Positions 1 to 8,032 of a stretch of 37,945 nt of DNA are shown here, piece after piece. Source of the stretch: an uncultured Clostridia bacterium (GTDB lineage: Bacteria > Bacillota > Clostridia > Christensenellales > UBA1242); the NCBI GenBank assembly GCA_944384405.1, contig CALWTH010000037.1:1-37945 (forward strand). The letters are read 5' to 3'. The first letter of the stretch is position 1. Each line of letters opens with the position of its first letter. The notes beneath the pieces are model-generated. The model did not search any database, was not told where the DNA came from, and saw only the letters and a list, made by a program, of their open reading frames with translations. Position numbers and translations under genes: made by a program.

Positions 1-113
1 TATAAAAATATTATTTGTGCAGAAAAAGAATGGGTGCTATAAGTCACACTTTGCACCCTAAGAAAATTATATTTCCCACCAAATTCGGTGTTTATCCTAT
101 CAAGTATCTCCAT
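1..113 (-). CDS. Probable PolC-type DNA polymerase III, N-terminal fragment
   Basis: Only the first 37 codons lie in the window and they are open without a stop to the edge. The ATG at 113-111 shares a base with the rseP stop codon (TGATG), so translation is probably coupled to rseP. The residues (beginning MEILDRINTEFGGKYNFLR) carry no diagnostic motif. The assignment rests on gene order: in many Firmicutes polC follows rseP, sometimes after proS, and PolC begins with a poorly conserved N-terminal domain. Any other gene following rseP remains possible. Seen: the coupled open frame. Inferred: the product. Confidence 0.4.
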   Translation of the reverse strand, partial: MEILDRINTEFGGKYNFLRVQSVTYSTHSFSAQIIFL

Positions 114-1399
114 CACAGCCCCACAACTGCTATATGCACAATATCTACTACGACTACAAATAGTAGCAAGATTATCAGCCCATAGAAGTGAATGTAGTTT
201 TCCACCTTTCGACTAACTACAGGTTTTCTAAAAATCCATTCCAGGAGTGTAAACACCGCATGCCCTCCATCTAGTGCTGGAATTGGCAAGAAATTGAAAA
301 CCGCCAAGTTCGACGCTAGTAATGGCAATAGAATAAGGAAGTTTGCAAAACTTGATTGCATAATTCCAGCCATCATACCTATTGTTGAAATAGAACCGCC
401 TAGTTCTGAGAATGCAATTTGCCCTGTGATGATTTGCCAAAAACCTTTAAGCATAACCCAAGCAAAGCCAAATGCCAGTTCAAAGCTTCTACCAAGCGCC
501 TCCCAAAAGTTGTGAACATATGCTTCTGTTGAGAAACCAGTTACAAGCCTTTTTTCTTCTTCCCCTTGTTCGTTAGTCACTGTTTCTTCTGAAAGTCTAA
601 TTACAACTTCCATTCTTTCATTATTTCTTTCAATGTCTAGCGTGATATCAGTGTCGGGGCCAGCCTTTGTTAAAAGTTGCGATAAAGTGCCAGAAAATGC
701 GAAACTTATTCTTGTTCCATTCACTCCCCAAATAATATCGCCTTCTTGAAGTTGTCCATAAAGATTTGAATAATTTGTATCCAAAGATGCAACCCTTGGA
801 ATGTCATAACCATAAGAAATTAGTAAAATAAAAGAAAATATGATTGCACTTAAAAAATTGAAAGTTACACCTGCCATATAGACAAGCAATCTTTTCCATG
901 GCTTTTGGTTGATAAAATCTCCACTGTTGTCAACTTTTTTTACTTGTTGTTCTTTGCCGTCAGTTATATCGTTTATTTGCTGAATTATCTCAGTTGTTTG
1001 TTCATTTTTTGTTATATTTTTTTCTTTTTTGTCGTCTATTTTTTCTTCTTTTGTAATATTGTCTGTTTTGTTGTCAGTTTTGTCGCTTTCTGTCAACGAC
1101 ACAGTTTCATCATTTTTCTCTTCTTTATCGTTTAGCTTTTTGTCGTTTTCTGGTTCATCGTCATCACCTTCACCAGCAAAAGCACAATATCCACCAAGCG
1201 GAAAAATACGCAAAGAAATTTTTTCTCCACGCTTATTCACCTTACTAAATATCGCTTTTCCAAAGCCAATAGAAAATTCAGTTATCTTAAATCCAAGCCA
1301 CCTACCAATGCAGTAGTGACCAAATTCATGTATGAGCACCATAACAAGTAGTACACATATCGCAAGTATAACATAACCTATTGTGGTAAATATAGCCAT
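113..1399 (-). CDS. rseP: RIP site-2 protease RseP/RasP (M50B), with acidic insertion
   Basis: This is a membrane-embedded zinc metalloprotease that cuts transmembrane segments of anti-sigma factors and leftover signal peptides. The zinc site HEFGH (residues 24-28) lies in the first membrane helix, and the second motif, NFLPIPALDGGH, lies near the C-terminus. A PDZ-like domain sits in the middle (LQEGDIIWGVNGTRI). At 428 residues it is longer than many Firmicutes homologues. The excess is a Lys/Asp/Glu/Asn-rich stretch at about residues 77-165, between the GGYCAFAGEGDD loop and the KPWKRLLVYMAG helix. The start has an AAGGAG site nine bases downstream of the cdsA stop region. It belongs to the frr-uppS-cdsA-rseP run. 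Family assignment is secure; the substrate is unknown. Confidence 0.95.
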   Translation of the reverse strand: MAIFTTIGYVILAICVLLVMVLIHEFGHYCIGRWLGFKITEFSIGFGKAIFSKVNKRGEKISLRIFPLGGYCAFAGEGDDDEPENDKKLNDKEEKNDETVSLTESDKTDNKTDNITKEEKIDDKKEKNITKNEQTTEIIQQINDITDGKEQQVKKVDNSGDFINQKPWKRLLVYMAGVTFNFLSAIIFSFILLISYGYDIPRVASLDTNYSNLYGQLQEGDIIWGVNGTRISFAFSGTLSQLLTKAGPDTDITLDIERNNERMEVVIRLSEETVTNEQGEEEKRLVTGFSTEAYVHNFWEALGRSFELAFGFAWVMLKGFWQIITGQIAFSELGGSISTIGMMAGIMQSSFANFLILLPLLASNLAVFNFLPIPALDGGHAVFTLLEWIFRKPVVSRKVENYIHFYGLIILLLFVVVVDIVHIAVVGL

Positions 1400-1408
1400 T
1401 TTTACTCC

Positions 1409-2359
1409 TTATAACAATATCACTAAAAATATAAATATAAGCGGAGCACAGACAATATGACTGTCCATTCTATCCAAAACTCCACCATGACCTGGCAAAA
1501 TGTCACCTGAATCTTTGACATTGGCTTTTCTCTTTAAATAACTTTCAAACAAGTCGCCAAGTTCGCATACAACAGAGACAACAAGACCAACAATAATAAA
1601 GTGCCAAAACTGAAAACCTATTTGCACAAAAATTTCATTGTACATATCAAAAGCATTAAAAATCAGGTACATAACAACAGCTGCGATTGCTCCCCAAAGT
1701 ACTCCACCAATAGCACCTGAAATCGTCTTGTTGGGACTGATTTTTGGACATAATTTTTTACCTTTAAATAGTGAACCTGTGAGATATGCGAACGTGTCAG
1801 TGAAAACAGGTATAGCAAAAGTCAAAATAAGCCCAAAAGTACTTATTAAAAATAGTGCATTATCATTGTGAGATGTAAAATAATTCGACATAATCGAAAT
1901 GTCATTTATTAGCACAAAGAAAAGCATCAAAAGAGCAGGATACAAATAAATATACATAGTTTGAATAGCTTTGTATATCGAAAAAGACTCAACTCTAAGT
2001 TTAAGATTTCTTGTTGCAATCTCATTTTTTGTTGACTTGTACATAAATAGAGATAAAAACCATTGTGCCATAACAAACACAATAATTAGTGCAAGTTCTA
2101 AAAGTATTAACATATACCAGCGCATATCAAGATTTAAACACAAAATATACAATCCATATGCGAAAAGTGGATATGCTACTGCAAAATATTTATTGTTGTA
2201 AACGCCCATTTTTGAAAATAGACTGCTTGTCTCAAAGCAAGCATACATCACAACCAAAAGCATGAAAGCATCAAAGATGTATGTTGAAAGTTGCCTTGCA
2301 AGAAGGACAAGTATTAACACTGCAACTAGTGTTGCCCCAGTGATAACTCTTTGTTTCAT
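1409..2359 (-). CDS. cdsA: Phosphatidate cytidylyltransferase (CDP-diacylglycerol synthase)
   Basis: The enzyme makes CDP-diacylglycerol from phosphatidic acid and CTP, the branch point for phosphatidylglycerol and cardiolipin. It is a multipass membrane protein of 316 residues with about eight hydrophobic segments. The family signature is near the C-terminus: GDILPGHGGVLDRMDSHI, with the DRMDS residues that bind the metal and CTP. An AGGAG site precedes the ATG, and the start overlaps the end of uppS by four bases, so the two genes are translationally coupled. The gene order uppS-cdsA-rseP is typical of Firmicutes, except that dxr, which often sits between cdsA and rseP, is not here. Confidence 0.95.
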   Translation of the reverse strand: MKQRVITGATLVAVLILVLLARQLSTYIFDAFMLLVVMYACFETSSLFSKMGVYNNKYFAVAYPLFAYGLYILCLNLDMRWYMLILLELALIIVFVMAQWFLSLFMYKSTKNEIATRNLKLRVESFSIYKAIQTMYIYLYPALLMLFFVLINDISIMSNYFTSHNDNALFLISTFGLILTFAIPVFTDTFAYLTGSLFKGKKLCPKISPNKTISGAIGGVLWGAIAAVVMYLIFNAFDMYNEIFVQIGFQFWHFIIVGLVVSVVCELGDLFESYLKRKANVKDSGDILPGHGGVLDRMDSHIVCAPLIFIFLVILL

Positions 2360-3075
2360 TGATTTTTCTCCTGTTTAACATTACCAAATCGTCTTTCACG
2401 GCTTTGGTATTCAATTATTGCTTTTTTTAATTGTTTTTCGTCAAAGTCTGGCCAGTGAATTTTTGGAAAATACAATTCACTGTAAGCACTTTGAAACAAC
2501 ATAAAATTAGATAACCTCATCTCACCACTTGTGCGAATGATGAGATCGGGATCAGGAAGATCATGTGTGTAAAGTTCACTTTTTATATCTTCCTCAGTAA
2601 TTTTTGTTTTGCCTTGTTTTGCAAGATTTGTAAACGCACGTGCAAGTTCACTTCTTGAACCATAGTTTAAGGCAATGTTTACTATAAAATCTGTATTGTT
2701 TTTTGTCTTTTCAGTAACATCAAGCAAAAGTTCATAAAGTTCTTTTGGAAGTTTTGATATGTCACCCATGGTCATAATTTTTGTCTTGCCATTGACAAAT
2801 CTATCATAATTTTCTTTAAGATTTTTTAAAATCAAATCGAATATTCCGTCAACTTCCTTTTTACTTCTTTTCCAATTTTCCGTAGAAAAAGCAAAATAAG
2901 AAATAACTTTTATACCTAGTTTTTGTGCAGCCTCAGTAACTCTTTTTAGAGCATCGACACCAGCCTTGTGCCCTGCAAGCCTAGGAAGCAAACGTCTTTT
3001 TGCCCATCTGCCATTTCCGTCCATGATTATGCCTATGTGAACAGGCAAATTTTGCATATCAATTTTTTTGTACAT
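2356..3075 (-). CDS. uppS: Undecaprenyl diphosphate synthase (isoprenyl transferase)
   Basis: This soluble cis-prenyltransferase extends farnesyl diphosphate with isopentenyl diphosphate to make the C55 lipid carrier for peptidoglycan and other wall polymers. The signature HIGIIMDGNGRWAKRR is near the N-terminus with the catalytic Asp in MDGNGRW, and DLIIRTSGEMRLSNFM is toward the C-terminus. I place the start at the ATG at 3075 because AAAGG lies six bases before it; the ATG two codons upstream would directly abut that site. The product is about 239 residues, a normal length. It overlaps the small upstream gene and cdsA, so it sits inside a compact operon. Confidence 0.95.
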   Translation of the reverse strand: MYKKIDMQNLPVHIGIIMDGNGRWAKRRLLPRLAGHKAGVDALKRVTEAAQKLGIKVISYFAFSTENWKRSKKEVDGIFDLILKNLKENYDRFVNGKTKIMTMGDISKLPKELYELLLDVTEKTKNNTDFIVNIALNYGSRSELARAFTNLAKQGKTKITEEDIKSELYTHDLPDPDLIIRTSGEMRLSNFMLFQSAYSELYFPKIHWPDFDEKQLKKAIIEYQSRERRFGNVKQEKNQ

Positions 3076-3262
3076 TATCATCCTTTAAATTAAACAAAAA
3101 TTCGCCATAAGTTACAGTTGCACTATCATTATGCACTTTCACATTAGTCACAAGTTTAGTGTCACCAAGCGTACCATTATTGTTGCACACCACATGACAT
3201 TTAATACCTTTTTGTGTCAATATGCTTACAACTTCGTCAAGTGGCATTAAAATGTAGTCCAT
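3059..3262 (-). CDS. Small conserved-position protein of unknown function (67 aa)
   Basis: I do not recognise this 67-residue protein. Its ATG shares a base with the frr stop (TAATG), and its end overlaps the uppS start by about 17 bases, so it looks like a genuine coupled cistron and not spacer. The sequence is soluble and mixed alpha/beta, with a helix-like start (LDEVVSILTQKGIKCHVV) followed by two likely strands (KLVTNVKVHND and SATVTYGEFLFNL) and two cysteines. There is no signal peptide or membrane span. The operon position between ribosome recycling and isoprenoid synthesis does not suggest a specific role. Confidence 0.55.
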   Translation of the reverse strand: MDYILMPLDEVVSILTQKGIKCHVVCNNNGTLGDTKLVTNVKVHNDSATVTYGEFLFNLKDDNVQKN

Positions 3263-3834
3263 TAAATTTCCATAACCTCTTTTTCTTTTGCATCGCTTGA
3301 TTTGTCACACATATCAATGTACTTATCTTGAAGTTTTTGAACTTGTTCTTCAAGATTAGTATATTCATCTTCGCTGAGCATGTTGTCTTTTTTCATTTGC
3401 TTGTACATATCAAGGCAGTCACGTCTAGCACTACGCATAGCAACTTTTGACTCTTCACAAAGCTTTTTTACCTGTTTAACAATTTCTCTTCTGCGTTCTT
3501 CTGTAAGTGCAGGAAAAATAAGTCTTATAATTTTTCCATCGTCAGTTGGTTGAACTCCAAGGTCAGCAAGTTGAATTGCCTTCTCAACATTTTTTAATTG
3601 TGATTGATCCCACACGTTGATTGCCAATATGCGAGCTTCTTGAACTTGCACATTTGCCATTTGATTGAGTGGAGTCATTGCTCCGTAATAATCAACCATA
3701 ACCCTATCCAAAATATGAGGATTAGCTCTACCAGCACGAATAACCTGATATTCGCCTAAAAGGTGCTCATGTGCTTTTTTTAGGTCTTCTTCATAACCTG
3801 ACATGACGTCTTTAACCATTGTTTCGTCTTGCAT
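3262..3834 (-). CDS. frr: Ribosome recycling factor
   Basis: RRF works with EF-G to split the post-termination ribosome. The protein has 190 residues, close to the family's usual 185. Family hallmarks are the domain I helix starting EEDLKKAHEHLLGEYQVIRAGRANP, the domain II block VMVDYYGAMTPLNQMANVQV, and LIFPALTEERRREIVKQVKK near the C-terminal helix. The ATG at 3834 has an AGGAG five bases upstream. A sigma-A-like promoter lies directly upstream, after the rpsB-tsf terminator, so frr probably starts its own operon leading to uppS, cdsA and rseP. In most Firmicutes pyrH lies between tsf and frr; it is absent here. Confidence 0.97.
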   Translation of the reverse strand: MQDETMVKDVMSGYEEDLKKAHEHLLGEYQVIRAGRANPHILDRVMVDYYGAMTPLNQMANVQVQEARILAINVWDQSQLKNVEKAIQLADLGVQPTDDGKIIRLIFPALTEERRREIVKQVKKLCEESKVAMRSARRDCLDMYKQMKKDNMLSEDEYTNLEEQVQKLQDKYIDMCDKSSDAKEKEVMEI

Positions 3835-3863
3835 AAATACTCCTTAATTATAAACTAAAAAAT

Positions 3864-3892
3864 ATTTTACAATAATTTATTAATAAAATCAA
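3864..3892 (-). promoter_or_regulatory. Sigma-A-type promoter for the frr operon
   Basis: On the minus strand TTGATT (3892-3887) and TAAAAT (3869-3864) are separated by exactly 17 bases. Transcription would start near 3857, about 20 bases upstream of the frr ATG, leaving room for its AGGAG site. It lies between the tsf terminator and frr. Confidence 0.5.
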
Positions 3893-3919
3893 ATGAAAAA
3901 TTGCAATTATAAATTACTG

Positions 3920-3947
3920 CACAAAAAAATCCACAAAATGTGGATTT
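3920..3947 (-). terminator. Intrinsic terminator of rpsB-tsf
   Basis: Nine-base arms AAATCCACA / TGTGGATTT (3927-3935 and 3939-3947) with a three-base loop are followed on the minus strand by a run of T. The hairpin begins nine bases after the tsf stop codon. Confidence 0.85.
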
Positions 3948-3955
3948 CTTTAAAA

Positions 3956-4603
3956 TTATTTGTTTGTCATCTTTGCAATTTCTTCAGCAAGATTATCATG
4001 ACGTTTTTCAAGTCCTTCACCCATTTCATAGCGAACAAATCTACGTACATTTATCTTTTCGCCAATAGCAAGAACTGCCTCATTTATGACTTCTTTGACT
4101 GTTTTTGAAGTATCTTTGACAAACTCTTGTTCTAACAAGCAAACTTCTTGATAAAATTTATGCAATCTTCCTTCAACCATTTTTTCAACAACATTAGCTG
4201 GCTTTCCTTCGTTAAGTGATTGTTGAATGAGAATTTCTTTTTCTTTTTCAACTTCTTCTGATGGAACGTCTTCAATACGAACATACTTTGGACTTGCAGC
4301 TGCAATTTGCATTGCAATGTCTTTAAGAAGAGTTAAAAACTGCTCACTACGAGCAACAAAATCGGTTTCACAGTTTATTTCAACCAAAACACCAATTTTT
4401 CCACCCATATGAATGTATGAGCCAACTGCACCTTCTGCAGCTATTCTGTCTGCCTTTTTTGCTGCGGCAGCAATACCTTTTTCTCTGAGCCAAATGACAG
4501 CCTTGTCAAAATCTCCATCACTTGCTTCAAGAGCTTTTTTGCAATCCATCATACCTGCACCAGTGCTGGCACGAAGTTTAACAACATCTTGTGCTGTGAA
4601 CAT
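3956..4603 (-). CDS. tsf: Elongation factor Ts
   Basis: EF-Ts is the guanine nucleotide exchange factor for EF-Tu. The protein has 215 residues, the short form found in many Clostridia. The N-terminal UBA-like domain ([37 protein letters not shown]) and the core signature [28 protein letters not shown], with the TDFVAR residues that contact EF-Tu, are both present. The ATG has an AAAGGAG site and follows the rpsB stop by two bases, so the two form the usual rpsB-tsf operon ending at the terminator downstream. Confidence 0.98.
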   Translation of the reverse strand: MFTAQDVVKLRASTGAGMMDCKKALEASDGDFDKAVIWLREKGIAAAAKKADRIAAEGAVGSYIHMGGKIGVLVEINCETDFVARSEQFLTLLKDIAMQIAAASPKYVRIEDVPSEEVEKEKEILIQQSLNEGKPANVVEKMVEGRLHKFYQEVCLLEQEFVKDTSKTVKEVINEAVLAIGEKINVRRFVRYEMGEGLEKRHDNLAEEIAKMTNK

Positions 4604-4605
4604 AA

Positions 4606-5508
4606 TTATTCTCCTTTTTCTTCTTTTTCGTCTTGTTTTGCTTCTTCTGCTGGTTGTTCAACTTGTTCTTTTTTTGCTTCTTTTTCTACTTTTTTGCTTG
4701 ACTTTTTTGCCTTTGCTTTTTTAGGTTTTTCTTCATCGTCTTCTTTAACTTCGGTTGGTTTAACTTCTGAAAGAACTGCGCTTATATCAACATCTTCTTC
4801 TTCCTGAGGTTCTTTATTTGCAGAAACACCTTCGCGAGCTTCAATAACAGCATCTGCAATTGCACTTGCAATAAGTTTGACAGAACGAATTGCGTCATCA
4901 TTACCTGGTATGACATAGTCAATATCTGATGGATCACAGTTTGTGTCAATAAGTCCAACAAGTGGTATATTGAGAGCTTTAGCTTCTTTTACACAAATGT
5001 GCTCTTTTGTGGAATCAACTACGAATATAACTCCTGGCATTTCATGCATATCTTTAATTCCGCCAAGGTTAGTTTCAAGTTTTTCTCTCTCTTTCTTTAA
5101 CAAAGCCACTTCTTTTTTAGGCAAAAGGTCAAACTCGCCAACTTTTTCCATTTGGTTAAGTTTGTTTAATCTTTCAATTCTTTGTCTAATGGTTTTAAAG
5201 TTTGTAAGTGTTCCGCCAAGCCAACGATTGTTGACATAGAACATTCCGCAACGAAGAGCCTCTTCTTTTATTGCCTCCTGAGCTTGCTTTTTTGTGCCTA
5301 CGAAAAGCACTGATTTCCCTGATGCAACAACATCTCTAACAAAACTATATGCTTTGTCAATAAGTTCAGATGTTTGTTCAAGGTTTATAATGTGGATATC
5401 GTTTCTGGCTGTGAAAATATATTTAGCCATTTTTGGATTCCATTTTCTTGTCTGGTGACCGAAGTGAACACCAGCTTCAAGAAGTTGTTTCATTGAAATA
5501 ACTGACAT
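4606..5508 (-). CDS. rpsB: 30S ribosomal protein S2, with long charged C-terminal tail
   Basis: S2 binds late in 30S assembly and helps hold S1-like factors. I chose the ATG at 5508 because it gives the classic N-terminus [20 protein letters not shown] and has AAGGAGG 12 bases upstream; an in-frame GTG further up would consume the structured leader. Family blocks [26 protein letters not shown] and [25 protein letters not shown] are intact. The product is 300 residues. The last 70 or so (from about [14 protein letters not shown]) are a low-complexity Lys/Glu-rich tail beyond the globular core of roughly 235. It is followed directly by tsf. Confidence 0.97.
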   Translation of the reverse strand: MSVISMKQLLEAGVHFGHQTRKWNPKMAKYIFTARNDIHIINLEQTSELIDKAYSFVRDVVASGKSVLFVGTKKQAQEAIKEEALRCGMFYVNNRWLGGTLTNFKTIRQRIERLNKLNQMEKVGEFDLLPKKEVALLKKEREKLETNLGGIKDMHEMPGVIFVVDSTKEHICVKEAKALNIPLVGLIDTNCDPSDIDYVIPGNDDAIRSVKLIASAIADAVIEAREGVSANKEPQEEEDVDISAVLSEVKPTEVKEDDEEKPKKAKAKKSSKKVEKEAKKEQVEQPAEEAKQDEKEEKGE

Positions 5509-5520
5509 AAAATTTTTTAT

Positions 5521-5611
5521 CCTCCTTGTTTTTAGTCTTCCCCAGCGTTTTAAAACTCCTTTTGCAACCTGCAAAATATGCATCGGCAACCGCAAAAAAA
5601 TGTTCACTGGG
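5521..5611 (-). promoter_or_regulatory. Structured 5' leader of rpsB (candidate ribosomal-protein autoregulatory element)
   Basis: The rpsB leader can fold into an enclosing seven-pair stem, CCCAGTG (5611-5605) with CGCTGGG (5547-5541). Inside it is a perfect six-pair hairpin TTTTGC-AGGTT-GCAAAA (5576-5560) and a GC-containing segment around 5580-5595. The fold ends just before the AAGGAGG ribosome binding site (5527-5521). This resembles the layout of autogenous ribosomal-protein leaders, but I cannot match it to a named family. Confidence 0.45.
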
Positions 5612-5639
5612 TGTTAATTTGCCAATGAATGACTTATAT

Positions 5640-5668
5640 AAAATAACATAATATTAAAATTATTGCAA
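5640..5668 (-). promoter_or_regulatory. Possible rpsB promoter
   Basis: On the minus strand TTGCAA (5668-5663) is followed after 17 bases by TATTTT (5645-5640). This would place the transcript start about 30 bases before the structured leader. The -10 box is weak and the region is very AT-rich, so chance matches are likely. Confidence 0.3.
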
Positions 5669-5800
5669 GCAAATTTTTTCATCTTAAACAATTAATCTAT
5701 AAAATTTTTATACAAATTTCAATACAAGAACAACACAAGAATAACCATAAATTTAACCATTAACGTAAGCAAGCACTTTTTTTAAAATATTGTCTATATT

Positions 5801-6230
5801 GTAGTATATTTATGAATTTTGTGTTATATTGTTGTTTTTTTAAAGAAATTGTATTAAATTTTTGATTTTTATTTTATTTTGTTACGAAATGTGTTTTATT
5901 GTTTATTAAAATTTTAATATGTTATATTTTTACTTTTTTTGTATTATTTTGTTTTATATTGTTTTATTTTATGTTTTTTATTTCTAAATTATTGTTAATT
6001 TATTATAATTGTTGTATTTTGTTTTAAAACATAGTTATTTAATTATTATTGTTTTAAAATGTTTTAAATTGTAATTTAATGTTGTTTAATATTACATAAA
6101 TTTATATTTTGTTTTATTAAGTTAAATTTTTTTATATAAAGTTTGTTTTTTATGAAATTTGTCGTTTTTTGTTTACTATTGTATTATTTTGTATTAAGTT
6201 GTTGAATATTGTATTTTAAGGTGTAGCCAA
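5801..6230. repeat. C-poor, 10-bp phased degenerate repeat array in the only long gene-free region
   Basis: The 770-base interval between rpsB and fakA has no credible gene. Over 5801-6230, split into successive decamers, 27 of 43 begin with GT, many fitting GTWTTAWWTT (for example at 5941, 5951, 5961, 6051, 6061, 6181, 6191). Register is kept with no net insertion or deletion. Cytosine is nearly absent from the plus strand (about ten in 400 bases) while G recurs in phase. At 6223 and 6234 the decamer GTAGCCAATT occurs twice, 11 bases apart. Between 5700 and 5770 the skew reverses (A/C-rich plus strand). The function is unknown; phased T tracts could bend the DNA. Confidence 0.7.
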
Positions 6231-6344
6231 TTTGTAGCCAATTAATGTTCTATTTTATTAATATAATTTCTTACTTAAATTTATTCGTTTTGACTATGCT
6301 TTGTTTTGCAGTTATTGTTTTAAACATTAATTTTGATTACAAAT

Positions 6345-6382
6345 AAAAAAGCCCCTAACCTTATTTGGTTTTGGGCTTCTTT
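6345..6382 (-). terminator. Terminator after fakA
   Basis: The arms AAGCCC (6349-6354) and GGGCTT (6373-6378), with additional AACC/GGTT pairing inside, form a hairpin followed by T-rich sequence on the minus strand. It abuts the fakA stop codon. A T run also follows on the plus strand, so it may work both ways. Confidence 0.75.
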
Positions 6383-8023
6383 TTATTCCATTGAAATTAT
6401 ATAGTAGTAAACTGGCTGACCACCATCAATAATTGTGACCTCACATTCAGGATATTTGTTTGCCAGTGTGTCACGAAGTGCTTCTGCATCTTGTTGATTG
6501 ACATCTTCGCCATAAAACAATGTTATGCTTACAACACTTTCATCAATCATCTTACTGATGAGATCTTCTGTTGTTGGTCCAACAAGATCTCCTTTTGCCA
6601 AAATTCTCTTGTCGTCAAGTCCGATTATTTCACCGACAGACAAATCAAATCCGTCAACGTGTGTTGCTCTAACTGCGTATGTCACCGATGCACTCTTCAC
6701 ATTTTTGAAAGCGTTATTCATGCTTTCTGTGTTTTCTTCTATTGTGCCTTCTGGGTTAAAAGCTAACGATGCCGAAATTCCCTCAGGTATGTTCTTTGTT
6801 GGAATAACAATTAAGTTTTTGGTAGTTAGTCCTTTTGCCTGTTCACATGCAAGTGTTATATTTTTGTTGTTAGGAAAGACAAAAACTGTTTTTGCTGGAA
6901 CTTTATCAACAGCTTGTGCAATATCTGCTGCACTTGGGTTCATTGTTTGACCACCTTGAATGATTTCATCAATCATGAGGTCTTTCATAAGGTCAGCTAT
7001 ACCTTTTCCTGGAGCGACTGATACCATGCCAAGTTCTTTCAAGTTTTCTTGTTTTTGCCCTGCTTTTTTCTTTAATTGACGATTTTGCTCACGCATATTC
7101 TCAATTTTCAAATTATAGAGTTCACCAAGTTCAAGAGCATATCCAAGTGCTAAGTTTGGCTGGTTGGTATGAACGTGAACTTTTACAAGTAACAAATCAC
7201 CAATACACAAAACAGAATCACCAATTGCCATAAGTTTTTCTTTAAGTTTTTCGATGTCAGCTTCTGTTGTCTTTTTGTTCATATTGATAATCATGTACTC
7301 AGTGCAATAGCCGTACTCAATTTCCGCTAAATTGTTGATGTCTGCGATGACATCATCTGCTGTTTGCACTGGTTGTCCATCACTAAATGTTATATTTGAA
7401 AAATCTGTTTCACCAATTAAAGCTTTATAAAATCCAGTGAAAATAACAATTAATCCTCTACCACCTGAGTCAACAACACCTGCTTTTTTAAGGACAGGAA
7501 GCATTTCGGGCGTTTGCTGAAGTGTTTCTTCACCTTTTTCAAGAACACGTTTAAAGAATTCTTCAAGGTCACTCACTTTTTTGGCTATTTCAACAGCCTG
7601 TTCACTCATAACTCTAATAACAGTAAGGATTGTTCCTTCCTTTGGCTTTGTGACCGCTTTATATGCAACTTTTGCACCTTCAGTCATTGCTTTGGCAAAA
7701 TTTTTGGTGGTAATTGATTCAACATTTTTAAGTACGGAGCACATACCTTTTACGATTTGTGATGTTATAACCCCAGAATTTCCTCTAGCACCTCTTAGTG
7801 CACCTTTGGCAAACGCCTCACAAATAGTTAAAAAAGTATTGTCTTGACAATTATTGACTTCGTTACCTGCCGACTTCATTGTCAAAAACATATTTGTACC
7901 CGTGTCACCATCTGGAACTGGAAACACGTTTAATGAATCTACCAACTGTTTATTTTGATCGAGTAGCGAAACGCCACCGAATATCATCTTCTTGAAAATT
8001 GCGCCATTAATGGACTTCTGCAT
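6383..8023 (-). CDS. fakA: DhaL/DegV-like fusion protein, fatty acid kinase FakA (YloV)
   Basis: In Staphylococcus FakA is the ATP-binding subunit that, with a FakB fatty-acid-binding partner, phosphorylates exogenous fatty acids for phospholipid synthesis. The N-terminal DhaL domain shows the metal and nucleotide motif VFPVPDGDTGTNM (Asp38 and Asp40) and the GARGNSGVI loop. The C-terminal half (from about residue 330) is the DegV-like part, ending in IIDGGQPVYYYIISME. Length, 546 residues, is typical. The ATG has AGGAG nearby and follows the Asp23-family gene by nine bases, the same pairing as yloU-yloV of Bacillus subtilis. No fakB lies in the window. Confidence 0.93.
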   Translation of the reverse strand: MQKSINGAIFKKMIFGGVSLLDQNKQLVDSLNVFPVPDGDTGTNMFLTMKSAGNEVNNCQDNTFLTICEAFAKGALRGARGNSGVITSQIVKGMCSVLKNVESITTKNFAKAMTEGAKVAYKAVTKPKEGTILTVIRVMSEQAVEIAKKVSDLEEFFKRVLEKGEETLQQTPEMLPVLKKAGVVDSGGRGLIVIFTGFYKALIGETDFSNITFSDGQPVQTADDVIADINNLAEIEYGYCTEYMIINMNKKTTEADIEKLKEKLMAIGDSVLCIGDLLLVKVHVHTNQPNLALGYALELGELYNLKIENMREQNRQLKKKAGQKQENLKELGMVSVAPGKGIADLMKDLMIDEIIQGGQTMNPSAADIAQAVDKVPAKTVFVFPNNKNITLACEQAKGLTTKNLIVIPTKNIPEGISASLAFNPEGTIEENTESMNNAFKNVKSASVTYAVRATHVDGFDLSVGEIIGLDDKRILAKGDLVGPTTEDLISKMIDESVVSITLFYGEDVNQQDAEALRDTLANKYPECEVTIIDGGQPVYYYIISME

Positions 8024-8032
8024 TTTTATCTC

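Noticed and set aside
905..1316. Long plus-strand open frames opposite rseP
   Set aside because: They are the T-rich reverse of the Lys/Asp-rich insert, with no ribosome site and low-complexity Phe/Ser products.
4413..4807. Plus-strand open frames opposite tsf and rpsB
   Set aside because: They mirror the charged tail of S2 and give Leu/Phe or Ser runs; the minus-strand genes are certain.
5509..5607. N-terminal extension of S2 from an upstream GTG
   Set aside because: The extension would translate the structured leader, and the ATG at 5508 has an AAGGAGG site and the conserved S2 N-terminus.
5801..6230. CRISPR array
   Set aside because: The repeat unit is 10 bp and degenerate with no spacers, and no cas genes are present.
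6223..6243. Attachment site from the GTAGCCAATT direct repeat
   Set aside because: The copies are only 11 bases apart with no integrase or mobile gene nearby.
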